Below are positions 1 to 9,627 of a stretch of 64,000 nucleotides of DNA, piece by piece. The notes below the pieces were generated by a model. That model did not search any database, was not told the origin of the DNA, and was given only the letters and a program-made list of their open reading frames with translations. The stretch covers positions 25,192,538 through 25,256,537 of the forward strand of contig NC_053150.1 in assembly GCF_016808335.1 (NCBI RefSeq), read 5' to 3'. Position 1 is the first letter of the stretch. Every line of letters starts with the position of its first letter. The stretch is from Panicum virgatum. Taxonomy: Eukaryota > Streptophyta > Magnoliopsida > Poales > Poaceae. A program made the position numbers and the translations under genes.

Positions 1-460
1 CGATTACTTTATTACTAAAACTATAGGGGATATAAACTTTATCCTTCCTCTGTCTAAGCTGAAGACCTGCACCTCGTACTACATCTAAAACATAGGAATC
101 TGGCTGCGGATTAAGGTGGAAAAGGAATCAAAAGAGTTCAAAAATGGGGCTCGATGCCCAGAAAAGCTTCCCACAAATGCACGAAGATAGAAATATGAAC
201 AAACGAATTGGGGGTCAAGTGATGAAGCTGGATCCTGTAATAGCGCAGGAGCCCAGAGAAGAAAAATGAACAAGGAAACCCCAATCCTCATTCCAGATAA
301 GGAGTAAAAGCAATGATTTCGCCCGTATTCTCATACGGACGATCCTCACCCAAGGCAGGACACCATTGGATGACGGATTTCTCCGGCAAAAGACAAGCAG
401 AAACTAAGGTTTCTAGGTCAAATTCAGAGCACTTACTTGCGATCCATCCCTCTTCGCGGG
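1..460 (-). pseudogene. Antisense PF04195-type transposon ORF of element K, 3' part
   Basis: Reading leftward from 460, the frame continues the one that starts with ATG at 38301, once the A array and its target duplication are removed. It resembles the 'putative gypsy type transposon' family (PF04195): visible hallmarks are RLQLHHLTPNS-like (here RIQLHHLTPNS), EAFLGIEPHF and GAGLQLRQRK. Tat-lineage gypsy elements are known to carry such an extra ORF antisense to gag-pol near their 3' end, which matches the plus-strand 3' LTR of K at 39999. It is broken by a TGA at 288-290 (CGA-type arginine site) and by a frameshift near 130, after which the frame reopens and runs off the left edge. Its function is unknown in the family. 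Family assignment is from recognised motifs, not a search. Confidence 0.65.
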
Positions 461-1481
461 TGTTGACACCAGATTTTGGCACTTGTCAAGGAGGCGTGTT
501 GCGGTGGAGAAAAGATTCTGCGTTGTACGATCGGTGGATATGGAGAGATGATCGTGTGCTACGGTCAAAGATCTTGCTGACCGAGGAGAAGGAAGTTGAC
601 CAGATATTTTGGCTTTGGTTCGCAAGAGTTATCTTATTTTTAGAATAGTTTTTATTTCTTGAAATAGAATCATGCTTTGCCGTGATCGGCTAGGATTGTG
701 TTAGCGTGGGGTATAAATATGAACCCTCCGGCTATTGTAAAGATTCATACACATCCAACAAACAAACTTTACTCTACTTGCAATTTACATTCTCGTCGGC
801 GGCTTCGCCATCCTTTTATTTCTATGAGTTCTTTCGAGCTGATCAAGGACGTCTCACATTCGAGCGACTTGGTTGGCTAGTAAGTTTTCGTTTACCGAGT
901 AAATCTGAGCTTTAGCTTACGGGCGCATCGCTGTGGCTTTGTTCAGATCTATTCAAAATTTATCGAATTTATCTAAGCTTTGATCTCGGGCGCATCGCTG
1001 ATTTCTCGTTTAGATTCATTCACAAATTACCCGGCTTAGTGATCTGTTTAATCGGCTGTAAGCTCCTTGTTTATCATGATAAACCTTGTAAAGTCGATTA
1101 GATTGATTCATAAGTTTAGCTTTGTCCAGATCCATACATTCGTGGGTTTGTACATTGTTACTCGGTACGTGTCGGCTTTAGATCTAGCCGTCTAGTTGCT
1201 TATCAGCATCGGCAGCTCATTGCTGATCCGTCACAGATCATTTTTATTACACGCTCATCATACCCAATCTTTTGTCGTTTTTTATATCGGCAGGGCCTTG
1301 CTGATACCCCGCGTAAGAGTGATTTGGAAATCCAGCCGATACACTCTTGAATTTGACGGTTTGCTGTTTCCTTGTCAATTTACAGGTCAAATTGACTGGC
1401 ACGCCTTGGTTCAAATCAAGTGCAGTCCGGGCTTGGCGTACGGGGCTCCTGGGCTTGGTGTGTGATCATCTCGCGTCAACA
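461..1481 (+). repeat. Family A LTR1
   Basis: Begins TGTTGACACC and ends CGCGTCAACA (TG...CA). It matches LTR2, LTR3 and the inverted solo LTR at 43511-44533. A TATAAATA box sits at 712-719. Directly downstream is TTTTGGCACGCCCGGTGGGAC, the primer-binding region of this family. Confidence 0.92.
712..719 (+). promoter_or_regulatory. TATA box of family A LTR
   Basis: TATAAATA in a GGGGTATAAATATGAACC context, repeated at 9548-9555, 36611-36618 and inverted near 44277-44284 in the solo LTR. It is the likely promoter of the A transcript (inference). Confidence 0.6.
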
Positions 1482-1519
1482 CATCTTTTGGCACGCCCGG
1501 TGGGACAGGAAACATCAAG

Positions 1520-4368
1520 ATGACAACCAATGGGAAAGCAGAGGTTTCTGGGCAAAACCAGATCCCGATCGACAAGGAAAAGCTAAAGGAAGTGCATAAG
1601 GCAGAACTTAAAGCAATCACGGATGCTTTTGAGCAGTAGTGCCTTTTATCCTTCAGCACCAACAAGAGTGGGGAGGTAATCAAGAAATTCAATTTTCCCA
1701 CTTTTGTACCCTATGAAGAGTCACAGAAGGAGGACAGGATGATACATCAGATGAATCAGGCGATTGGACATGCTTTTGTGAATCATGCTCCGATCATGGC
1801 GAACTATGTCCATAATGATGTGCTCAAGATGCTGCAAGATAGGGGAACACCTGGCTTTGTGGGATCGGCTTATCATCAGGCTAGTCAGATGGTCTTCTCT
1901 CCTATTGGATCGGCTACTGGGACGTCACAGATCCATCCTCAAGCTCAGGCTGATGAGGGTGTCATAGATGCATAGCCGATTAGTACTGTAGCGTCATCTC
2001 AGATTCCTCCTGTATACACCAACTCTACGCCGATGGCTACATATGCACAGGGAAGCTTCATGTCAGGATACCCAGCTGGTTGGGATCCAACTACTGGTCT
2101 TGGTATGCCTCCAGAATTTATGATTCCATCTCCAACAGGGCAACCAAGCACATCGGCTTCTCAGCCGATGAATCATCAAGTTAATACGTCGGCTGCACAG
2201 CCGACCCAGCCTCAAGATACCGCACCGGCTTCACAACCGGTGGTTACACCTACGTCAGTACCTTCGCCAGCGAGCCCAAGCAACATGTCGGCCCCATGGC
2301 CGACGCCTCAACAATAGAATCTGGCGATGATACTGCAGCCCAAGTCTCTTACAGAAGTCCTGGCAAACAGAGTTCATCATGCCAATGGAGTCACCTGGGT
2401 TTTCCAGGATCTTGCAACTGGTTTTGTGTGTCACGTGAATGTGCCTCTTGTAGCACAACAATAGCCTAATCAGAGGACAGCACAGAGCAGTCATGGTAAT
2501 GAGATGGTGCTCTACCAATCACCATCCAATCAGCCCCCTCAGCAAGTCACACAGGCTGCATCGGCTGCTCAGCCGATGACCACATCAAATGTCCAGCCAG
2601 CATCGGCAGCCTTGCCGTTGACTCCACCAGCACCACAGGTAGCATCAGCTGGTGGTCAACAGATCGACTGGGCATCCAAGATTGCTGAGGTGATGAGAGA
2701 TCAGTTTGGTTTGAAACTAAAGCAGTAGAATCTGATGTATAGAACTCCATATCCAGCTGCTTATGATCAACTGCCATTGCCCCACAAGTACAAGCTTCCA
2801 GATTTCACCAAGTTTTCTGGACAGGGAGAAGTCTCCACAGTCTAACATATTAACAGATTCATCATACAGTGTGGAGAAGCAGCTCAGCAAGACGCATTGA
2901 AAGTGCGCTTGTTTTCTATTTCCTTGTCCGGATCGGCCTTTACGTGGTTCATGACGTTGCCAGCCAACTCCATTATATATTGGGCCGATCTGGAGAAACC
3001 GTTCCACCATTTCTTCTACTCTGGTATAGAAGAGATGAAATTGACCGATTTAACCAACTTGAGGAAAAGGAATAATGAATCGATCACTGTCTTCATTCAG
3101 AGGTTCAGAGATGTCAAGAACTAGTGCTTTAGTCTGGTTCTATCAGATCAGCAGCTTGCAAAGGTTGCCTTCCAAGGACTCCTGCCACACACCAAGGAGA
3201 AGTATGCTTCTCAGGAGTTCTATAACATCATTCAGATAGCCAACAGGATGACTGGGGAGGCAAGACCATATGAGTAGAAGAGAGGCAACTTGCAGAAAAA
3301 GGTTAATTTCGTGGACTGCTCAGATGGTTAATTTCGGCTGAATGGGTTCAGAACAATAAGAAGCCGATCTCATGTCCTTTAGGTAACAAAGAACCTGAGA
3401 AATATGGGTTTGATATTACCAAGGCTGACAAGATCTTCGAATTGTTGCTGTCAGAGGGACAGATTAAGCTGAAGCCATATCATACAATCCCGACAGATCA
3501 AGAGTTGAAGAATATCAAATACTGCAAGTGGCACAATGCAACATCTCATGACACCAATGAGTGCAAAGTGTTTCGTCAGCAGATAAAATCGGCTATAGAA
3601 CAGGGTAGGCTCAAGTTTGAGACACCCAAAAAGCCGATGAAAATTGATGGGCATCCGTTTCCAGCAAACATGGTAGATGTTGGAGAGAAGGGTAATGTAT
3701 TACAAACAAAGATGCTCACATCACAATCGGCCAAGGAATCTAGTGCTGTTGATCCCAAGGCACAGTTAACGGCCGATGAAGCCAAAGGTAAAGAGCCGCA
3801 ATAGAAAGATGAATCAGCGGCGCCAAAGAAGGTCACGTCTCAAATACTGCTGAACAAGTTCCAGCGTGACCAAGAAAGAAGACAGTACTGGGAAGAGTTT
3901 GCACGACGACATGAGGGGCATTGGAGATGTCCTTTCTTTGTGTACTGTTGGGAAGAAGGGTTGAGTCTGCCGACAGTGGATAATTGTCTAGAGTGCAACG
4001 GTTTTTATCATGAAGACCGGTCACACAAGAAGCCATGTTTCGACCAGAGGCCTCGAGGGCCGATCATTAGAGAGAGAGAGAGAGAGGTGATGATAGACAC
4101 ATCTCTGTACATGATCGGCTGGGGGCAGGGTTTTAGTGCATGATTGGCTGGGAGGCAGGACCATGCTACGTGATCCTGGAGGAGGAAGGATTTCTGCCGA
4201 TGAGCGAGTTGAACAAGCTGCTGCTGCTCAAGTTCCTGATGAATACCCACACCGCAGAGATATAGAGAGGGAGCCTATTCATGACAACATTGATCGGCCT
4301 CAATAGTGCCCAGGAGGTTTGACCAGGTCACAGAAGAGACGAGTTCAGAGGCTACGTCAGACAGAAGC
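1520..4368 (+). pseudogene. gag: Family A gag, copy A1 (Tat-lineage, stop-ridden)
   Basis: Starts at the ATG 40 bp after LTR1. The N-terminal half is low-complexity, rich in Q, P, S and A (about 2030-2320 and 2504-2728). A Retrotrans_gag-like core follows at about 2790-3270 with DFTKFSGQGE and LSGSAFTWFM. Two zinc-binding patterns follow: CKWHNATSHDTNEC (about 3523) and a CPFF-CW-CLEC cluster (about 3930-4010). The frame is broken at least ten times, nearly always TAG at a glutamine position (for example 2315-2317, 2726-2728, 3274-3276). Gag would form the virus-like particle. The frame resumes at 8352 after the D insertion and ends near 8492, where the family loses pol. Confidence 0.8.
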
Positions 4369-7300
4369 TGTAACACCCTAATTTAAATTTCAGCATTTAG
4401 TAATAAATTTAATTGGCTTTATTTAATTTTCTAAGGTTTATTGTGTTAGTCTTGCATTTAATTTAGTTTTTGTTTCACAAGTAATTAAAATTTTCTTAGG
4501 TTTGACTTTGTTGATGCATTCATGCTGATGCATTGTTTTTAATTGTTTGATTTCATAGGGGTTTGAATTCAAAATTTCTTTTGAATTCAAATAGTTGAGC
4601 TTGAGTGAGAGATAGAAATAGAAAAGAGAGATATAAAGGAAAGAGGACCCAAACCCAAAACAGCCCAAACTCGCGAGATCCAGCCCAACCCGGCCGGCCC
4701 AGCTCGCCGCCCGCTCGGCCTGCCAGCGCGGCCCGCGCAAGCTTCCGCTTGACCCAGCTCCGCATGGCCCAGGCCGTCCCTCACTTCCTTCCTTCCCGCA
4801 CGGCCCGGCGCGGCCCAGCCTTTTTCCCTCCCCGCACGGGCCTGCTCTCCCAGCGCGGCACGCCCCACGCCCGCTCCCCGGGTCCACCTACCAGAGGCGG
4901 CGCGCCCACACGCACCCCCTCTCACGCCCGGCCCGCACGCCCGTTGCCTCCTCTCACCGATGCCTGGACCCCACCCGTCAGCGGCTCCTTTTCCCCCTTT
5001 CCTTCCTCCCTGCCGCGCAATAGCGCACCCGATATCCCCGGCGAGCTCGCCGGGATCCATATCCCGCTGCACCCCGCTATCCCCGGCGCTCTCCCTTTAA
5101 TTGGCCCCCCACGGACCCCCCTGCTCCCTATTCTACGCGCTAGCGCCCCCAACAAACCCCAGCCGCTGCCCCCCGAGATCCGAGCGGAGCAGAGCCCCGC
5201 GCCGCCGTGCCCTCGCCGCTCTGCTGCTCCACGGCCACCGAGAACCCCCACCGGAGCCCCGTCCGAGTTCCTGGAGCACCCCGATCATCTCCTCAGCCAG
5301 CTGCACTGCGCTTCACCCGGATTTTTCGACTCGCCTCGTCGCCGGTGAGTTGCGCCACCACTGGTTTCCTCGCCGCCGTTGACGATCAAGCCCTCCCTGA
5401 CCTCGTTCCACTCCTGCAACACCTAGGCACTTCGATTCGAGGGGATCCAAGCCCGGAGGAGCCCAGCGCCACTCGGACCGCGAAGCTCCACCCGCGTCTG
5501 CTGCCGGATCTCGCCGCCGGCGCCACCTGCGTCACGCCCCCACCCGGACCAAACCTTGGTAAGCAACCCAAGCCCCGCCATCCCTTCTGCGCTAGTTGTA
5601 TTCGCCCTTGGCGCACCGTAGGGGCCAGACCACGCTAACCCCGGCGAGCCCCATTGCCACCGAGCCGCCCTCGCCGTCGAGGAACCCCAACCGAGCCTCC
5701 CCGAGCTCCGTTTAGAGCCCAGGTAGACTACACATGCCCTGTAGGTCACCCCAGACCCAAGAACGGGTCGATTTGACTCCCGGACGGCCAGATTTGGCCA
5801 AGTCCGGCGAGTTTCCCGCCGCGCCGCCGCGGAACAGAGCCGCCGGCGACGTCCCGCCGCCGCCCCGCGCCCAAATCAATCCCAGCCGTCAGATCTCGTC
5901 TCAACGCCTGAGATTAGATCGGGATCCAGTCTATCCTGAGCCATCGGATCCAGATCCGGCGATCCAGATCTAAACATACCCCTTCGGCCTGCACCTTTTG
6001 CTAAAGAGCCCCTGCACTTTTTGTTATTCAACCCGCAGTCCACCGCCTTTGAAAAATAATTACAGTTTAGCCCAAGATTTTGCTCAGACCCCCCTGAGCT
6101 TCTTAAATTTCAAACCCGCCGTCCAGCACTCATTCTTTTACGCGTTAGACCCTAGAATTAATGTTTATTTACGTTTTAGTCCTCAGTTTTAGCAGAAAAG
6201 CCCCTGAAACTTCAGTTTTCTTACAAATAAGCCCCTAGAACTTGTTTTTAGCCTAGTTTATGCGTTTTAGCTCCGTTTTAGGCGTTCTTTATATCCATGC
6301 GATCGTTGTAATGCGTAGAATAGTTCTAGAGTAGTTTTGTGCGCTGTTTTTATGTATTGATGTATTGTTTCTTAGTTTTTGTTAGTGTTTGCTTGTATGC
6401 TTATTTCTGTGCATTGTTTTGGCCATGTGTTCGTGAGTAGATGTTGATCCATCTGAGGAGCCCCAGTACCAGTACCCGGAGCAGCCATCTTCGGATCAGT
6501 TTGAGCAGCAGCCAGAGCAGTACGAGGAAGCCAAGTATAACATGAACACCACCTATCACCTTTAATTACATTTTCATACTGCATTTAATACTGTATGCCT
6601 ATAAGGATTTCCTAGCCACATTTATCCTTTATATATTACCTTGGGTTGCATTTTGGTTAGTTGTGCTAGGTGCCGCGCTATAACACACTTTGGTCCTTTT
6701 TAATTAATTTGATTAATGGTTTACTTGAACTTAATTCTGAGAGTGGCCCTCTGTGTGGATGAGTGGCTCACGTCTCGTTAAAAGATGTTTTTGTAGAAAC
6801 ATGGTTTAGGGGGCCAGCACGGTGCTTAGTGCTTGGTTGGCCACTCTCCATAAGGACCGGTTCATAGAGCGACAACCTGGGACAACAGCGCTACCACAAG
6901 GCTAGAATGGGATAGACTTGGCTTACTAATTAGGTCTTTTTGGTTTGGAGTAACTTACCTGCGGGGCAAGAGTAGTAAGCTTCAATGGTCCCTGCTCCTC
7001 CGGCTTGGTCTGTGCTTGGATTGCGCTCCTGTGCTTGTACCCCCGTGAGGTGGGCCCCATCGTCGCTGACCTATCTCTCGCGGTTACGCCTTACCAACGA
7101 GATTCTTTGTAACGGCCTCGTAGTGAGTCGCTAGTCATCTCACCTAAGGAAGTGTGATGAACCTCTAGCGTAGCTCACGACTTGTGGGTAAAGATGTGCA
7201 ACCTCTGCAGAGTGTAAAACTGGTATACTAGCCGTGCTCACGGTTACGAGCGGCCCAGATCCTCCTTTTGATTAGTGGAGTTATCTCCTTCCGACGAGGG

Positions 7301-7892
7301 AGGTGCTTCTCGGGGTTACCTTGGTGGCTTGGTTTTGGTTTGGTTTTTCAGTAGATACATGATTAAACTTGATTAATTACTATGTAACTGGGTTAATGGT
7401 AATTCATCAACTCGTAGTAAATAGCTTTAATAAAATTTTGCCAAGATTAAAAGCTAATGCAGTTGAGTCAGCCAACCTTAGAGCCTCATAGTTTGTGTTA
7501 TACTTGTTGAGTACAAGTTGTGTACTCACTCTTGCCTCTTCTCTATTTTTTCCTCTTGGCTACGTTACTGCTGCTCAGTTCCTGCCGACACGAGGGAGTT
7601 CGTCCAGCGCTACCAGGACTACGAGGACTTCTAGGTGTTTGTCTCCCAGTCGACGTCCCTGTGGCGCCCTGCTTCAGCCTCGGAGAGCTTTATTCGTATT
7701 TTGTACTTCGCTTCCGCTGTATCAGACATTTTTGTCATTAATGTAATAAATAACATTCGTATTCGCTTTATTATGTCTTTTTACGTGATATGTGCTATGA
7801 TATACTGTTCATTCTGTTGTATATACGTGTGACTTGATCCTGGCACGTATATGATTGCTCGGTTTATGTTCTTTTATAAACCGGGTGTTACA
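4369..7892 (+). repeat. D1 5' LTR
   Basis: About 3.5 kb. AT-rich ends match the D LTRs at 13159-16606 and 21784-25192 (reverse). The GC-rich block at about 4670-5960 is much less alike and looks like a different subfamily version. This block carries long frames on both strands that I regard as composition artefacts. Possible splice donors lie at 5344 (GCCG|GTGAG) and 5560 (CTTG|GTAAG). A polyadenylation-like AATAAA lies at 7745-7750. Confidence 0.85.
6441..7634 (+). pseudogene. LTR-internal spliced ORF, copy D1 (donor lost)
   Basis: Exon 6441-6530 follows an AG acceptor and encodes an acidic, Q/Y-rich peptide (DPSEEPQYQYPEQ...). Terminal exon 7579-7634 follows CTGCTCAG and reads PADTREFVQ...DYEDF then TAG. 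Exon phases match the other D copies: 2 bases, 29 codons, 1 base, then 2 bases. The splice donor reads GAAG|CCAAGT here, against GAAG|GCAAGT in D2 and D3, so this copy probably cannot splice. The upstream exon and start codon are not identified. Function unknown. Confidence 0.55.
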
Positions 7893-7895
7893 GAG

Positions 7896-7909
7896 TGGTA
7901 TCAGAGCCG
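7896..7909 (+). other. Primer-binding site of D1 (initiator tRNA-Met complement)
   Basis: TGGTATCAGAGCCG three bases after the LTR end, complementary to the 3' end of initiator methionine tRNA, as is usual in chromoviruses. Confidence 0.85.
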
Positions 7910-8351
7910 TATCGACTGTAGGACGAAGCCTAGATAGAACTGGTCGAGTTTTAGGAGTTCTTCTCTCCAATCCTTGTCTGCTGAAACTATTTTACTATTA
8001 TACCCCTTGAATTCCATGACTTTTACCCGTCTTGCCTTGATTTCTCTCTCTGAAGAATAGTTCTCGTAGATTTTGGCCCGAATCAGTCATCTGACCACCA
8101 TGAGTATAATCTAGGTGACCCTTTTATAATAATACGATAGCACGTTTTGCGACGCGTTGTGTTAGTCGAGTCGTGTGTTAAACTCGGCTAAGTCATGAAA
8201 AAAAAATTGTCTGCTTGTTATTATGCTACATGTTTGATTTGGATTTTTGGTTGATTGCATAGTTTAGTAGTTCAAAAGTATATACGTGTGACTTGATCCT
8301 GGCACGTATATGATTGCTCGGTTTATGTTCTTTTATAAACCGGGTGTTACA

Positions 8352-8492
8352 GAAGCACTGGAGAAAGAGGAAAGAAGAGAAGCCCCTAGAAGGGGAGTCA
8401 GATCTGAAGTTTGGAGTGTTAAGAGAAAGGCCGATGAAGGTCAGCAATCAGGATCATCGGCCACGTCAGTTAACATAGTTTCCATGTTTCTA
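8352..8492 (+). pseudogene. gag: Family A gag C-terminal tail, copy A1 (after D1)
   Basis: Continues the A1 gag frame beyond the D1 insertion, with basic residues (EERREAPRRG, SVKRKADEG) and then SVNIVSMFLP. That last string resembles the start of the protease/pol part in Tat elements. The sequence then passes straight into the antisense ORF region, so pol has been deleted. The same junction occurs in A2 near 35555. Confidence 0.6.
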
Positions 8493-8603
8493 CCAATCCA
8501 AGAAGTCGGTTCTCCCAACCTTTCCTAATGGATGAGTTCTTAGAAAGATTAGAGCAAAGAACTTGGAGAAGATCACTGAAGGAGACATGGCCCAAGAACT
8601 TAC

Positions 8604-8908
8604 TTGCGGCCTTGGTGTCGGCGCTGGTGAGCTGGCCGCGGACGATGACCTGGTCCGTCTGAGCTCGGTCGAGGTCACAGCGGGCCTCGGCGAGTTGGAG
8701 GAGGAGGTCGCGGATGTAGCCCTGGGTACCCTCATCCAGGGTCTGGAAGTTGGCGGGAAGCTCAACGGCGGCGTCTCTGCAGGCATGGAGTCAGATGGAG
8801 ATCTAAAGTGCATCAATGATAGGAAAGATGATTGTCTTACCCGAGGCGGGGACGGAGTGGCGGAGGAGCACCGGAAGACCCCTCGCCAGCACGCTTGTTG
8901 TTGGCCAT
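8604..8908 (-). CDS. Antisense two-exon ORF in family A 3' region, copy A1
   Basis: Exon 1, 8908-8841, starts ATG (MANNKRAGEGSSGAPPP...) and ends CGG|GTAAG. Exon 2, 8776-8604, follows CTGCAG and reads DAAVELPANFQTLDEG and an EARCDLDRAQ helix-like stretch of 57 codons, ending at GCAA|GTAAG. The exons join in phase (2 bases plus 1), giving an unbroken frame. A further exon must follow; it was not assigned. Tat elements commonly carry antisense extra ORFs here, so this is likely the counterpart. The plus-strand 140-codon frame over the same bases is probably a shadow, because the minus-strand version has splice sites and sensible composition. Copy A2 (35667-35971) keeps the structure with some silent changes. 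Confidence 0.6.
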
Positions 8909-9295
8909 TTGTTCCGGTGGAAGAGAGGAGGCTAGGGTTTTTGGGGCTTGAGGAAGAAGAAGGCAAAGGAAGCTCTGGCCGATGAAGAGACTACAGTGCC
9001 GATGGGGTGATTTATAGCCCAAGATTGGGGAGATAAATCAGTTGCATGCACCGGCGCAGCCTTTACTCTTGGGTCTAATCGAGGGACATATGGGTAAAAA
9101 GACGAAAGGTGAATCGGCAGATTCCCGTTGTGCGGACGAGAATGTGGAGGGTTGAGGGCAAAGAAGAGATTTTCACTCGCCACCCGCATAGGAAGCGAGA
9201 CGGCAGTAAGTGAAGAGACCGTTCAGCAACGTAATCCTGACAAAGTTTAATTTCAAAGTAAAAAGGACATTTTTACTCCGAAATTGGGGGGCATG

Positions 9296-9627
9296 TGTTG
9301 ACACTAGATTTTGGCACGTGTCAACGAGACGTGTTGCGGTGGAGAAAAGGTTCTGCGTTGTACGATCGGTGGATTTGGAGAGATGATCGTGTGCTACGGT
9401 CAAAGATCTTGCTGACCGAGGAGAAGGAAGTTGACCAGATATTTTGGCTTCGGTTTGGCAAGAGTTATCTTATTTTTTGAATAGTTTTTATTCCTTAAAA
9501 TAGAATCGTACTTTGCCGTGATCGGCTAGGGTTGTGTTAGCATGGGGTATAAATATGAACCCCTCGGCTATTGTAAAGATTGATTCACATCCAACAAACA
9601 AACTTTACTATATTTGCAATTTACTTT
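9296..9627 (+). repeat. Family A LTR2, left part
   Basis: Begins TGTTGACACTAG after the polypurine run AATTGGGGGGCATG. It is cut at ACTTT (9623-9627) by element C and continues at 31858. Confidence 0.88.

Larger units (their letters stand above)
4369..8351 (+). mobile_element. Family D chromovirus, internally deleted (D1)
   Basis: TGTAACACCC...GGGTGTTACA flanked by a perfect GAAGC duplication (4364-4368 and 8352-8356) inside A1. The uninterrupted site is visible in A2 at 35413-35417. It consists of one complete LTR (4369-7892), the primer-binding site (7896-7909), about 380 bp of leader, and then a jump at about 8279 into the last 73 bp of the 3' LTR. All coding sequence is gone. The junction falls at a shared GTATATACG-like stretch, so the deletion is internal to the element and not a solo-LTR event. 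Confidence 0.92.

Noticed and set aside
1520..4368. Programmed TAG readthrough or a recoded TAG in family A gag
   Set aside because: Too many stops, differing partly between A1 and A2, and the same change is seen in unrelated elements; methyl-cytosine decay explains it.
4605..5348. 247-codon plus-strand frame in D1 LTR
   Set aside because: Proline/arginine-rich, GC-driven, no equivalent in D2 or D3, overlapped by long frames on the other strand.
8466..8489. Third exon of the A1 antisense ORF after ATTGGTAG
   Set aside because: Gives only a few codons and the acceptor is weak; not supported.
8563..8985. 140-codon plus-strand frame, conserved in both A units
   Set aside because: Antisense shadow of the spliced minus-strand ORF, which has splice sites and an ATG in phase.
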